This document shows positions 1 to 13,988 of a DNA stretch of 64,000 nucleotides, piece after piece; position 1 is the stretch's first letter; the number at the start of each line of letters is the position of its first letter. Origin of the DNA: Biomphalaria glabrata (taxonomy: Eukaryota > Mollusca > Gastropoda > Planorbidae). A program made the translations under genes and the position numbers. The stretch is taken from contig NC_074716.1 in the NCBI RefSeq assembly GCF_947242115.1, positions 18,194,590-18,258,589 of the forward strand. Reading direction: 5' to 3'. Below the pieces are notes generated by a model, which ran no database searches, had not been told where the DNA came from, and saw only the letters and a program-made list of their open reading frames with translations.

Positions 1-1080
1 AAGGTGGCCCGACCACATCCCAGAGTTAGTTTTCATGTACAACTGTACCCCACACTCAACCACTGGATTCGCTCCATATGAGCTAATGTTCGGGAGACCA
101 CCAAAGCTTCCACTTGATTTTCTTCTTAGGGCAGAGGCAGATGACATGGGCACAGAGCCTGACATAAAGTGGCTGCACACTCACATTGATAGGCTCAAGG
201 AAACTCACAGAAGACCCTATACGAAACTAGAACAAGAGACATTGAAAGGGAAAGAAACACAAGACTCCAAACAGACAGGAGAGATCATATCTCTAGGTGA
301 TACTGTACTGATTAGAAAGCGGTGGCTGTGTCGCAACAAGATACAGAACAACTGGGATCCTAGACATTTCAAGGTAATTGCTTTACCTCGGAAGGATGGT
401 GATCCATACCTAGTGAGCCCAAAAGATGAAGAAGGAACTCAAAGGCGTGTTACCAGAACGGAGATCAAGCGCTACCAAGCTCCACCTGACTGGTGCCGAG
501 GTAGTGAGGAGTGCCCAGAACTAGGCCGGGAGTCTAATGAAGTACCAGAGGGACAGCGCAGGACCCAACGACTGACCGCAGGGCAACATAACAATATGTA
601 TCACCTCCCAAAGGCTGTGCACACCAACTCGAACCAGTTGTTTGATTTTCAAGAGTCATTCTAGGACAGAACGCCCCGAGACGGGTCGTTTCAAGCTAGG
701 GGCTCTGTAGTGGGGAGGACATAATATACGGGTCGGCTCAACTTGACCAAGCACCGGTCAGCAAAGGGTCAAGTTGACCTCTGCCCCGGTAGCTGAGATT
801 TGAATTCCTTTTCCTGCTGGCATCCTCGATTGAAACTTGCTGCTACGCACCTACTCCAATACCACCTTGTCTGATCCTGCTGTGTTTGTCCTAAGTTCAT
901 TGTTTTGACCAAGGCTGCAGGTTTTTTGTGTACATTAAACTTATAATAAGCCTCCTGACTTGCTTCGTCATTTTGGTTGTCGTAGTCTGTGCTGAACCCA
1001 CCACACATATTTTCAGCTTAGATAATAGCGCCTAGATGTTGGTACGCTCACAAACCCAGACATCAAGCAAGAGCTCATCA
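1..1080 (+). mobile_element. 3' end of a Ty3/Gypsy-type LTR retrotransposon (fossil)
   Basis: The left edge of the window lies inside an LTR retrotransposon. An open stretch at 35-664 reads as the C-terminal part of a Gypsy-type integrase: the block HSTTGFAPYELMFGRPP near its start is typical of the end of the integrase core in Ty3/Gypsy elements, followed by a basic chromodomain-like tail region. Just after it a purine-rich stretch (around 695-703) leads into TGTAGTGGGGAGG at about 706, a plausible start of the 3' LTR, with a TATA-like stretch and an ATTAAA-like polyadenylation signal inside. The LTR right edge, near 1016-1080, is a guess because no second LTR is in view. Whether the element is whole or broken cannot be judged from this part. 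The preserved reading frame suggests it is fairly young. Confidence 0.8.
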
Positions 1081-4000
1081 ACTAATAGACAGTGAAAAAA
1101 AAAGTCCTACACACGAACAAGTATGTGCAAAACAGTTTGAATAAACTGGAGTACTCTGTGTGACTAACAGTGTCCTCGGTCAGCAAAAACGTAAGCACTA
1201 AAACTGGTTTGACGAAAACAACGTGCACATTGAACAGGTTTAGGCCTACACAAGAAACACTGCTACAGGGCTGCAATCCAGCTTAGCCCCAAATCAGAAA
1301 ACGCTACATATATATGCCAAAAGAGAGGTCCATCGGAATCCTAGACTCATAAGTCTTAGTTTAGTAAAAAGGTGGAAGAAATCCAGTCTAAGGCAGTCTT
1401 ACGCAGACACTAAAAACGCTAAAATGTTTTTTAATTGACCTCGGGAACATCGATGTAAAAAAGAGGGGACTGCTGCACCAACCTCCAAATAAATCAGTCA
1501 CCAGACATTCTCCTAGATGGCCAAAAACTAGCAAATGTTTAAACGTTTGTCTATTTGTGAAACACCATATCAGCAAATGCCAACCTAGATGACCAGGTAG
1601 ACTTCCGTGTTGCACGTGTCAGTGCTGCTTTAGACAGACGTCAAGGACAAGTTTGGCAACGGAGAGGACTCAGTATATCTACAAATATGAAAGTATACAG
1701 TGCTGTAATCCTCCCTTCTCTAAAAAAAATATGCAAGAATTGTAAAGGGAGAACATTCTCTTTTTCTCAAGTTTTGTTTGTAGCCTATATTTAAAAAAAA
1801 AAAAGTGCAACAGAGATAATAACATAATAGGCATACTAATAAGTTTAGTTTTCATTAAATTTAGTCGATTACATTTTTGTTTCATATAGGTTGTCATTTT
1901 TTTTAAGTTAAATAAATTTTGAATCACAGAGAGAGAGAGAGATTATAGAGAGAGAGGGGAGGGGGTGAGAGTTTTAACTCTATTTAAACAAGCACGTAGC
2001 CTACTTTTGAGTGAAGTAGTAAACTATTATATTCTTCGCTAGAGTCCAAACAAAGTTGAGAAAATAATCTCTCATTGTAGGATGTTCTAATGACGTTCAT
2101 TTAGAATTTTTGCGACTAAGTGATGTCAATGTAGGCTACTCGAAATGCATTCGGTACAGCTTGTTTTATGCTTATGCTAGAAAGCCTCGGTGTCTTCCTA
2201 CAATTGCCGAAGTATGATTAGACGAGGGCCAATCAAGACACTTCATGGGCCCCTAATATAAGAGAATATAATAAAATATTCTACGGGCCTTACGCTCTTC
2301 AAAGCCAGCCTTTCGGCGGCGGCTCACTGAATGTCCATTCTGCAAGTCCCTTGTAGGCTATTCGCAAATCTATATTATATTCAAGGCTTCCTTTATTTTA
2401 AAAAATGCTATCCAAAGTCTGACCAAAGTGCCTGAAAATTACTATTTTCTTCTTTTGTGTTTCCTGCATTATGATAATTTATGATGGATGTTTTTGGCTG
2501 ATCAACCGTATACCAAAATCAAATAACAGTAAAAATAGTTTTTAAACCTTTTTTGTGTGTGTGTATCTCCACCCCCACTTTCGCTAAGAGAAATCCTTAA
2601 TGTATAAAGTTTTAGTAAAGTTGGATTCCCACACACCAATCAGACCACGCTTGGCCATATCATTTGATATATAGATCTATAATCATATAGATCTAGGTCT
2701 GTGATGTAGATCTAGAGCTCTTCATTTTTATCATGCACAATTATCATATGTGTCTAAAATTTATTCTGTACTGCAAGACTTTACTATTTTAAAATAGTGT
2801 AAAATTCGGCTCTACTTTCGTTATTCTTTTTTTTTCTACGAAAAAAGGAAAACAATCAAGTTATCAAGTACTAGTGACCTACCTAGTCAGACTAGTCTAC
2901 TCATACTGTGAAACTGTCTCAAGTCTCAGTCTAGAGTTAGAGTCTCTAGTCTAGTTACTTTAACTCTGGTGATCTAGTAAAGTAAAAGTCTAGTTTAGTA
3001 GTAAGTAAAGACTAAGTCTAGTCTCTAGACAGTCTAGTCTAGGAGTCTAGATTTAGACTCTAACTCTAGTCTAGTCACACTCTAGTGTCACTACTTAGTG
3101 ACTACTAGATTTAGTAGTACTAAGTAGTAACTGTCTATAGTACTGTTCTATTGACTAGGCCTAGAGTCTAGAGGCTAGGGCAACTGTAGTACTAGTCTAG
3201 GTCTAGTGTGTGTGGGTGCTAGATTTAGATTTTAGATCTAGTAACTGTGTTAAGTGTGTTAGTTTAAGGCTTTTAAAGTAAGTTAGAGAGGCTGTTAGAT
3301 TAAAAAAAAAAGATAAAGTTAATTTATAATATAAGTCAACAAGTAGCAGTGAGTAGTAATGCTATAAATGCCTATATAATATATATACACGCACAAACCA
3401 CGCACACACAAATAATTAATTAAAGCATCAGCGAATTGGAAAAAAAAAGATTTATAAAATGATTTTTTACAGTTTATTAAGATTTGCCAAGAAAGACAGA
3501 ACATAAGCATTTTATTATTAACAAACGAGCTATAAAACACATAAAAATGTACAGAAATTCTAGAAAATAATATAGATTCCCACTAAGATCTATATTAAAA
3601 TGTAGATCTTTGTTTTGTTTAAATAAAGTAGGTCTACATTCCCTGCTAACGCCATCTACATTTATCAGAATTATATTTTAGGCCTATAGTTGGCAGCAAA
3701 AAATACTTTCCTTATGTTATTTTTTTTTTATTATTGTATCAGTAACCAAGTCCATCTGGCAAAAATTGGTTTCCTGTTGCCGTGATAGCAGCAGGACATT
3801 TGTAAATACATAATCTCAGTGCGGAAATATAAGAATATATAATGAAAAATATTAAAAAATAAAAGCAATGATTGTACTCTGAGAATACTAAAATATAGGT
3901 CATTTAAGGTAATTTGTCCCACTAGCTTCACCCATTAGGTATGCCCATTAGTTTGTTCCCCAGGCTATGTATTGTTTATTTTTGCTGGAACCACCCCCCA

Positions 4001-4532
4001 CTGGAAAAATATTTTTTGCACTTCCTACATACTTTTCAGTTGTGAACTCTAGTAGCTTTTAAGTTGAATTAGAATGGCCTTCTTTATAACGCCCCTTCCC
4101 AAACTCAGAATTACTTTCTGCTCATAAATTCTAGTATCACTCTATTCCTTCCCCCCCCCCTCCCAAAAAAAAAGTTTTACAAACAATCGCTAATTGTTCT
4201 TTGGTTTCTCATTCTCAGTTCTATTTCAAAAATTTTAATAGGCTGGCTCTATGTTGCTTTTTGCCCTAAACTTTTTTTTTCATCCTTTGCATCACAATAC
4301 TCTTTCTTATAGACTTTTAATGCTTCACTTGCAACTAAAAAAAATGTATACATATTTAAATTTCATTTTGTTTTGAAAAATGTGGTCACACATGCATTCA
4401 TGCAGCGAATTTGTATTTTGGGGGTAAAAAAATTAATCCATGTCTACAAGTGAATTTTTGTGGTTAAACATTTACATTAATGCTTTTTATAAAGGCAGAG
4501 GAGATTTTGGGGAAATAAAGAAATAATACAAT
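1081..4532. other. AT-rich upstream DNA, no gene recognised
   Basis: No open stretch here resembles a known protein. There is a short GA-rich tract at 1927-1960, a CTAG-rich stretch at 2860-3240 (listed separately), and many A or T runs. A promoter of RTN4IP1 probably lies somewhere here or just downstream, since the first coding exon is preceded by a splice acceptor, but no core promoter motif stands out. Confidence 0.5.
2860..3240. repeat. CTAG-rich cryptic simple sequence
   Basis: About 380 bases made of short overlapping words such as TCTAGTCTAG, ACTAGTC and GACTCTAG, with no fixed period. It reads as cryptically simple DNA that has drifted from slippage of CTAG and AGTC words. A second region of the same style, built on TAGATCTAG, lies at about 40290-41410. 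Confidence 0.7.
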
Positions 4533-4540
4533 TGGTTAAT

Positions 4541-5285
4541 GATGGGTTCTCAACCTGTTAGTCGCAACCCATTTGGGGGCCGAATGACAATTTTCCATGG
4601 GTCGCCTAAGACCCATAAGAAAAAAATATTGTTTTATCTAAAAAGGAACATGACAGAAAGAAAAAAAATTCTATTGGTAGTTACTTTTTTTTACTATCAC
4701 TTGCATTTAAGGATAGTATAAATGATACCAAAAAAAAATGAAACAGAATCGTTTCTAACATTGTAATCGTCACATCACTAACATTTGTAACAGTTTCAAT
4801 TACTGTCCATCAAATGGCGCGGTGAGATGCAATGTTGCACCATTGCAGAATTATAGGTATTGTTTCAATGGTGAAGATTTCTTCTTCTTCTTCTAGCCAG
4901 GTTTATTGCTGCTGAGCTGTGAGCTCTTTTGCAGACTGCCAAGGAAAAAAAAGTGTGCTGTTTTCTTATGTTGTTCAGTACTGCCATACAGGGTGTTGGC
5001 TATGTTGGACTGTAGTGGAAGTAGGGTCTGCCTAAGATGGATTAGGGAGGGGCATTCAAAGAGGATATGGCGAAGATTTGCCCTCGTTATTAAAAAGCAC
5101 ATCAATTTATTACCCAATAATATGCCATCATGTTATTGTAAATTATATTTTGATAATGAAACGACCCATGAAAATGGATCTCAGTAACATTAGCGAAATC
5201 ACAGATAACATTACAGTTTGGGGGTCACCACATAGTGAGAAATTGTAAAAAGGGGTTGAGGAACTAAAAAGGTTGAGAATCCCTG
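4541..5285. mobile_element. hAT-like element with a nested LINE tail
   Basis: The ends are imperfect inverted repeats: GATGGGTTCTCAACCTG at the left and the reverse complement of AAGGTTGAGAATCCCTG at the right, the common end type of many hAT elements. The flanks carry a near-perfect direct repeat around GGTTAAT (about 4534-4540 and 5286-5292), as expected for an 8-bp target duplication. The interior shows no transposase, so this is a non-autonomous or decayed copy. A LINE 3' fragment interrupts it at about 4872-5120. Confidence 0.7.
4872..5120 (-). mobile_element. LINE 3'-terminal fragment, nested in a hAT-like element
   Basis: Read on the minus strand, this stretch encodes a typical end of a non-LTR retrotransposon ORF2: HILFECPSLIHLRQTLLP followed by ANTLYGSTEQHKKTAHFFFL. 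The minus-strand 3' end is a short run of GAA triplets (TTC on the plus strand at about 4879-4894), a common LINE tail. The copy is 5'-truncated to about 250 bp, as usual for LINEs. It sits inside the hAT-like element and is therefore the younger of the two. Confidence 0.75.
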
Positions 5286-5502
5286 GGTTAATAGAAGGTT
5301 TGTGGATTTGTCTGAATTTCTGTGCTTAGATTGTGAATCTATCAAAACTGTTTTTTAAAGAGCATCTCAGAGGCAATAGGAACATGTGTAAAAAAATTTT
5401 ACGTAATAAATGAGTTAGTCATCAGTCAGAGGTATTATCAAATATATTTAAAAAATTATGTTTAAATACTGATGTATTTTTATATTTCAGAAAATTGTAA
5501 AT

Positions 5503-8500
5503 ATGGCTACTGTTTTAAAACACTGTATACTAAATTCAAATCAATTACTCAATTATGTTTGGATTCGTAAATCATCAAATGTCACTACTATGTCAGCTTG
5601 GGCAATAAACTCTTATGGAGGCATAGAAAATCTTTATTTATCTTCAAGTGGTTGTATGTCAGCCATCCGAAGTCCTGATCAACTGCTTATAAAAGTGCAT
5701 GCAGCAAGTATAAATCCAATTGATGTTAGAATGATAGGTAATCTTTGTTTCTTGTACTGTTTTTTCATCATTTTGCTAAGCTGTATATGTATTAACTTAA
5801 TGTCTTAACCATTAAAACTTTTATTAAAAATCAAACTTCTAAAATATTACTTACACATTTTTATATTAGCTACAATTTTTTGTTACTTAACTTTTATTGT
5901 TTTAGTATTAATATAGCAGTAAATAGCGTAAAATGCTATTTAAAAAACAAACAAACAAATGTAATTTTAGAATTATATATTCCACAAATAGTATTTGTAC
6001 TAGTATTTTGTAATTGCATGGTTTACCAAATCTAAAAATCAATAGATATAAATTTAAAACTGTTTATATTAAATCTTAGTGTCACATATTAGTTTGAGAT
6101 TTGTGTTGTTCATACTATCAATTAGACTTTAGTCTCTCAAAGAAACATAACATTTGTAGATTCTGAGGGGACTCTAGTAATACACTAACTCAATTCAATA
6201 AAATAATTACTACAGTGGTGAGTGAAATTCACATAAAACATAAATCACATGGGTCTAATCAAAAGAAAACTTACATAGAACGGAACAAAATTCATCATGT
6301 TTTTTTTTTTAATTTATAGGAACAAACTACTAATACACATTGAATGTATTTTGCTAGTTTACATTCATCATAACAATCAAAAGAAAAAATATTACTTTTT
6401 AAAAGAAGGCTTATCAAATGAAAAGAACCATTAATTACTGCCATTTATCTGAAATGGCAGGGTTTAGCTCCCTTTCTGCCATATAAAACAAAATTAATTA
6501 ATTGGTACTTATGGATTAAATAACTGGTTAATTTTTTGATTGATTCATATATTGTCATCGACTATGAATAGTTATGCAAAATTTCAACTTGATCTGAGAA
6601 TGGGAAGTGAGAGAAAAAACGTGACAAAATGTAAAAAGGGGAATGATATCCATATATATATATATACACATCTCTCATTAAGTAGCAGTAATTGATATCA
6701 AACAAAATGATTAATTAACTAATTGGTAATTGTTTTGATTCATTTCTTGTCAGGTACAATGAATTATTGTGCAAAGTTTCCAAGAACGAGAAAAAAATAT
6801 GTTAGAACTTTTTGCCAGACAGAGAGACAGACACAGTGAGTTGAAATAAGCTTTGTAAAAAGTAATTTCAAACACAAACCCTAATGGCATTATATGCTAT
6901 GTTTCTACAGGTGGCTATGGAAGAGTGTTGATAAATGTACTCAGGAAGCAAAGTGGTTCAGTAACATCAGGAACAGAGTTCCCATTAACTGTTGGGAGAG
7001 ATTTTTCTGGAACTGTGGTAGAAGTCGGTGGAAATGTATCCAAATATAAAGTTGGTGATGAGGTATTACAGCTTTTTTCATTTTATAGCTGCATTTGAAA
7101 CTTTCTAGCGTTTGCAACTAGATTGTTACTTAGAGAGTGAGGTACATGAAAAGAAAGATTTTAATCTCAGCTTTCCTTAGCACTTACGTCTTTGACTTCC
7201 AATAGCTGAAACTAAATAAATCAAGCCAAGTAACTCTAGTTATTTGCTAAAACAATCTTTACTGTTGTGAGGATTATGTTATTATTAGGATGTGATAGTT
7301 TTAACTTAAACCTTTATTATTGAAATAAATCAGACAACTAGTATAGTTGAAAATATAATATTTAGTTCTTTATAAAACTCAAATCTATATCAGTCATCAA
7401 GTTGCTATCTTCTTACTTTCTGAAATTATTTATCAGCTTTGGTGATCACTGTGCATGCAGGTCAATGTTTTTTTTTGGTTATTTTTGGTCGATGAACTAG
7501 TTGTTTGTTTTGCACGATTTGTTGTTGGAATCTTGTGTCTGTAAGACACCATGCCTTAGTTTCTTGTACTTCCTCTTGTAATGAAGATAGTTGGGTTGAT
7601 GGTTGGCCTAATGGCTCTTTCTGTTCTACTGTTTCCCTGTTGTAACAGATACAGTGCCAGTGTTTGGTTTTGGGTATTTTTGATTCAGACTTTGGGCTGT
7701 GAGTAAGCCAGGTTGTTGGTGTGTGAGTCAGGCCTTGGCTAGTACAGAACCATGTCTCTGTGCATGTAGTTGTTTGTGTTCCTGAAGTGTTTTAAGGCCT
7801 GTCCTATGTTTTTAGTTCTAAAAAAATTCACTAGGACATTACACTGATGTTGGCAGAAGACTTGTCTTAGTGTTTTACAAATATCTAATACAGTTTTTTC
7901 AAGATCTTGAGGTTTTCTTAAAGTAGGTTTTTAGGAACTGCCTTTTGATGGCTACCTTGTCATGTGGTATGTGCTTCAAACTGTCATTATGAATGTCCTG
8001 GGTTCAAATCCTGCCTGCTTCTATCTTCTGCCATCCTGCAGGAGGTTTGGCCTATCTTCTTATATAATACAGACGTTACTTCAAAAAAGAAGATGGTTAA
8101 GTCCTACGCATCATGCATTTAGTCATGCATATTAACCAATGACCTAAATTCTGCTAAGTTACTGGTTTTCCTGGCTAGCTCAGACAACCCATTCCATGCT
8201 CTAATAGCACTAGGGAAGTGCCTAGGAGTGACAATATTAATTTCTGATGGAGCTTCCAAAACTTATCAAACTTTAAGAAAACAAAACTATCATATGGCAG
8301 TTGGTTTATTGTTTAGCTCTGCACTCCTTACAGATACCAACCTATATAATTGAATGATTTCAAAAATATCTTCAAATATATTAGGTTTTAAACACAATAG
8401 TTTCAACTTATTATCAACCAAGGTAGATATTTCCTTTTTTAAACTAATTTATTCAGTGTAGTAATATGAACACTTTCAGGACAATGTAATTTTTTACTAA

Positions 8501-11500
8501 AAAAAAATGTTTTATTTCATTATAGTTGTTTTAACAATTTATTGACTATATTTTTTTAACAGGTATGGGGAGCCATAGGCGCCAACAAACCTGGAACTCA
8601 TGCTAAATTTGTGGTTGCTTCTCAGAGTGAGGTCAGAGAAATAGATAGAAAATAATTATGCATATTTAATAATTGAGTAGTAAAATCTTTCTATAACAGC
8701 AATCTTTGTACAATCATTTTAATTTTTGAATTCTATAATTTAAGTATCAAGACAAAGAAGGCACTATAGATTTAAGTATCAAGACAAAGAAGGCACTATA
8801 GATTTAAGTATCAAGACAAAGAAGACACTATAGATTTAAGTATCAAGACAAAGAAGACACTATATATTTAAGTATCAAGACAAAGAAAACACTATAGATT
8901 TAAGTATCAAGACAAAGAAGACACTATATATTTAAGTATCAAGACAAAGAAGACACTATAGATTTAAGTATCAAGACAAAGAAGACACTATAGATTTAAG
9001 TATCAAGACAAAGAAGACACTATAGATTTAAGTATTCGAATAGGTTAATGTCATTTACTTTGTAATAATGAATGACTGTGCATTAATTGACCCCATACAA
9101 TATCTCTTCTTTCTAGATATCCAAAAAACCAGCCAACATTTCTCACATTGAGGCAGCTTCCATTCCATATGTTGCAGCCACAACATGGGCAGCACTGTGT
9201 ACTGTAGGAGAATTGAAGGAAAAAAATGCCACTGGCAAGAGGTTTCAAATATTATATCAAATATTATGTCATAAAATAGGATTTCAACTTAATGCCAACT
9301 CTGTAGCTATTGTTATAATTGTTATCAAAGCATTCAGACACTGAAGAAGAGTGAGGATATACTACTATTACACATTGTAGATTGTTATAACTTGCTTTCA
9401 CAGTGAACATTAAAAGTAGCCAATAATCTTACAGTGTTTTATGCCTCTCTATTGGTGCATGCTTAATTTCATTCAAGAAATAAGATGTGCTCTATCACAA
9501 CAATACTTTTTGAAACAGAGTCATTTTTACTTTCAGTGCTACATATCTAAAAAGTAAAAGTTGAAATGGAAAATGATTTGACTTTCTTTACATATTTTTT
9601 TTTTAGATTGTTAATCTTAGGTGGATCTGGCGGTATTGGAACATTCAGCATTCAGGTTAGTTTGATTCTGTTTTCTTGTTAGTTACATTAATCTGTAGAG
9701 AATATTCTTGAGCACATTGTAATGTAATTTTTGTTTGGCCAGGTACCTATAATAAAGATTTCTTGATTATAACAACAATGGTCTTTGCTAATCAAATGAT
9801 GCAGATCACTGGTGGGCTTGGTTCAAACCCAGGACCATCAAGACTACAGTCCAGAGTGCATACACATGAATTGGCAGCCAAATATACTGATAGTATATTA
9901 GCGTATCATGACTTGTGAGACCTAAATTAATTCAAACTTGCACTGTCCACATTTGTGACCAGCTTTGACCTCTCATCTGGTCTATACTAAATTGTGACAG
10001 ATTTAAGAGATTGATCTAGAACTGATGAACCAAAAAATGTTTTGTATATAAAACTAGGTAATCATGCAAGAATTAATAGATTCTGCTAAAGGAAACCTAT
10101 GACAAACTAGGTTATGTTTTACAATTCAGTTACACACATAATGTAAATGGCCATTACGTTTATTTAAAAAGCACAGAACATTAATTTTATTAATGTAAAG
10201 AATCCTCTGATTTCTGTTGTTGGCTGAAGTGATTTTAAAAAGAAAGTCAGAAATGACAATCTGTAATTAATTTGTTGGTTTAAATATTTATGAATTAACA
10301 ATGTCATACTATTATAAATAGATTTTTAATAATATTCTAATTTATTTTTTTCTTTAATCTTATAACTCTATATTTCAGTTGGCTAAAGCCTGGGGTATGC
10401 ATGTAACAGTGACCAGTAGTACAGATGCTATTGATCTTGTCACAAGTCTAGGAGCTGACACTGTTATAGATTATAAAACAAAGAAGTTATGGAATGAGCT
10501 TAAACTACATGAAAAGTTAGTTAGAAGTTTCAATAAGTTACTGTCAGTGTTTTAATAACTTTTGTTCTTTGAGAGGTGTTAACATGTTCTTAGGTCCTCC
10601 CGCGCCGTTCGGCGCATTGGGCGGCAAGCTGTCTCCATAATGATCTGTCACTGGCAATGTCTGAAGCCTCTTCCCATCTGGTGTCCACTGTTCTGAGGTC
10701 CTCCATGAAGGTGTGTCGCCAGGTAATATGAGGACGTCCCTGTTTGCGCTTTCCTCGTTTTGGCTTCCATGTTATCGCAACTCTTGGTGTGCGTAATTCA
10801 TTTTGACGTAGAACATGTCCCGCAAACCTCATGCGACGCTCAGTCACAACCTCACTAAGTGTTCGACTCCCAGTTCGGCAAAGGATTTCCTTGTTTGAGA
10901 TCCGGTCTGTGTAACTGACTCCCAAAATCCGTCTCAGCCATCTCTGTTGAGCCACATTTAGTCTTTTCTCAATTTTGACAGATGACTTCCACGTCTCACA
11001 TGCATATGTAGCAGTTGGAATGACGATTGTGTTGAGAAGGTGTATTTTTGTCTCGAGTCCAATGGCTTGGCTAGTCCAAATAGGCTGCAGCCTTTGGAAA
11101 ATGCTCCCTGCCTTTCCTATTCGGCACGCTACATCATGGTAAGCATCTCCATCATTTGTTATGATGCTGCCAAGGTACGTGAACTTGTCCAACTCTTCAA
11201 GCTTTGACTCGCCAAGTCTGACGGGGACACCCTTTGCCTTATATCCCACTCGCATAATTTTAGTCTTATCCAAGTTTATGCGGAGGCCAATTTTGGGTGC
11301 CTCTCTGTCTAGGCTCTCCGTCATTTCTTGAATGCATTTATTTGTAGCCCCGAGTAGTGCAACATCATCAGCAAAGTCCAAGTCCGTCAATCGGAGTTGT
11401 TCATGCCATGGAATACCAAAGGCAGTCTGGTTCATTGCTCTCCTCATGTTCATGTTCAGTTATATGCTTTAATAAGATATATGTTTTGAAAGCTTCAGTA

Positions 11501-13957
11501 AGTTATGACCTCAAAGGGATTCTCATAGACTTAAAGTAAAATAAAAGCATTTTTTCAGCCCTCATCAAACCAACTAATGCCCTTGAAAAAGAAAATGAAA
11601 CAAACAACTCTTGCTTGCCAGACAAGAATCAATTGATAGTATATAGATTACATTAGTTAAGTGAGGTAGTTTAATGGGAGGATGGTTGTCTGGTCATGTG
11701 GTATACATTCTGGACTCTTGATCCACAGCTTGAACCTTTGACCACTCCAATCCTCTAACCATCCTGCAGGAGGTTTGGGCTAGGGTGTAATAATGTTCAA
11801 TCCTTAAGGAAGGTCAAGAAATATTGAAACTCATTGCCCTTCATCACAAATGATACGTAAACCCTCACAGAGCCATTCACTAAAATGAGGGAGTGATGAC
11901 TTCTGTGTATCTCATTCTAAACTGTACACATTTTCTGAAGATTGATATATTGTTTTCATTTTTCTATACAGATTTGATTATATCTTAGATACTGTAGGAG
12001 GTGAGTACACAGATAAGTCTCTTGCCTTCTTGAGTCCATGGAAGTCTGCACATTTAGTCACACTTGTCACACCTCTTTTGAAAAACTGTGATGATTTTGG
12101 CACAGTACCTGGTCTATTTAAAGCTGCACTCTCTGCTGGAGTAGACACTTTTAAGGTGATTGTACTTCTTGGTGGCACAGTTATTTTTCTTTTAAAGCAG
12201 ATATTAAATTTACAGAAAGGAATATTTTTTAAAATTACTTTATATTTAATATCTCTATAACTAGTCATCAGTTGGAATTAAATATTTGCATAACCAGACA
12301 GTCCTGTCTCTGTTGTAACATTCCTTTTTTGTTATCATTTTCCTTTGTAACTTTCAAACATTACTTAAAGCATCAAGAAAAAAATTTACAAAGGAAAAGG
12401 AAGCTCTTAACTAATTTAACAGAAAAAAAAAGGAAGTTAAAAGTGTAATAGCAAAAAGAGGTGCAGCAATTCCAAAAAAAAAATGTAAGAAATAATGGGG
12501 TCTGGGTTAAGAATGATATCGCAGAGTTCCCTGTTGTGCAAGTGGTGATTTAATAAACATGAGAGAGAATCATGACATATTTGAAAATCAGTTATGGGGC
12601 AATATCCGGTCCTTGATATGGTGCCATCCAACCTCTCAACGCTTATGTCTACAGTGCATAATGCATAATGAAGCCTCAGAATATCTGTTCTTTTGGACTT
12701 GTCAGTCATGTGGCCAGTGACATGAGGGCAGGGCCGGTCCTACAGATTGCGGGGCCCTATGCGAAACTTTACTAAGAACAAAATTAACTTAACGAGCCAT
12801 CTACAGTGATAGTAGTTTTCCAACAAAAAGCAGATAAACATTCAGATCTGTCTTTTAGATTTACTATCGACTAGCAAAATATTGCTTTTTTTTAAGAGGT
12901 TAAGATAGATTTTGATCTATATTTGTATGCCAGTGACTATTAACGTAAATTAAGTATTTGAACTTCTTGTTTTCGTTAAAATTTGCCTTATTTTTATTAA
13001 ATGAAAGGTGACAAAGCCTTTTTTTTTAATTGCGGATAGGATTGGCGTTTTCCCATATTGAAAGACATCCTGAAATGAGAATTTTGTCCGTTTTAAGGGA
13101 GATTTGCATAAGTTTTTAGAAGATTTTAATAATTTCAGGAGATCTTCATGACTTTTGTGTCTATTTTGCAATTTCAGGAGAATTCCAGGAACTCTTTAAT
13201 AATACGTTAAAATGGTTTAATTTAATTATTTACACCTAGATTTTGCGTGGGGCCTATGAAAGTGCAGGGCCCACTGCAGCCGCATAGGTTTCAGTGGCCT
13301 AAGACTGGTCCTGAATGTGGGTTGGAAATATACATGATCTCCAGGTTTTGTTTGTTTTTTTTTTTAATTTTTTTTTCATAGCAAACTTAATGTTATACAA
13401 AAATATAAGATTTAAGAAATAAAAAATTATCAGAATCAGTAGAAAAAAAAATATCTTCTAATTTTCATGAATTATATTTTGACTATTCATTCTTGATTTG
13501 TTTTCAAATAACATGAATGACAAATCAGCTTAAGGATTTAACATCTATGCCAGATTAGTTTCTTCTATGAGAATACTTTCTATGACTGAAGATTCAAATC
13601 ACGTTTCATTTCTTTATCAGTTTTTGAATAAATGGAAATAAATAAATTCCATTTATTTTGTAATTTGTGTGTATTAATTGACAGGGACTGACAAGTGGGC
13701 GAAGTGTCAGATGGGCAATATTTACACCTAATGGTTCTGCTTTGGATAGAGTGAAACAAATGGTTGAAACAGAACAGGTACGTGTCTTGTCTTAATAATA
13801 AGTTACTTCTATACTTCCAATCATGATATTCAAGGTAATGAGGGCAAGTCCATCACCCAGGCATCCCACGAAGTAGGTGGGTCACCTTGGGGTGGTCCTG
13901 AGCCCGTAAAGAAATTCTTCCAGAACTGAATGTCTGGGAGCCTGTAATCACCCAGGC

Positions 13958-13988
<31 letters not shown>

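Noticed and set aside
769-1008. 79-codon minus-strand open stretch
   Set aside because: It lies in the presumed LTR of the Gypsy-type fossil and has no recognisable product.
8005-8030. B-box-like sequence as a tRNA gene
   Set aside because: No cloverleaf can be folded and a second diverged copy exists at 11685, so it is a SINE head.
12001-12006. GTGAGT inside RTN4IP1 exon 7 as a splice donor
   Set aside because: The reading frame and similarity to RTN4IP1 continue through it to 12155, where a better placed donor lies.
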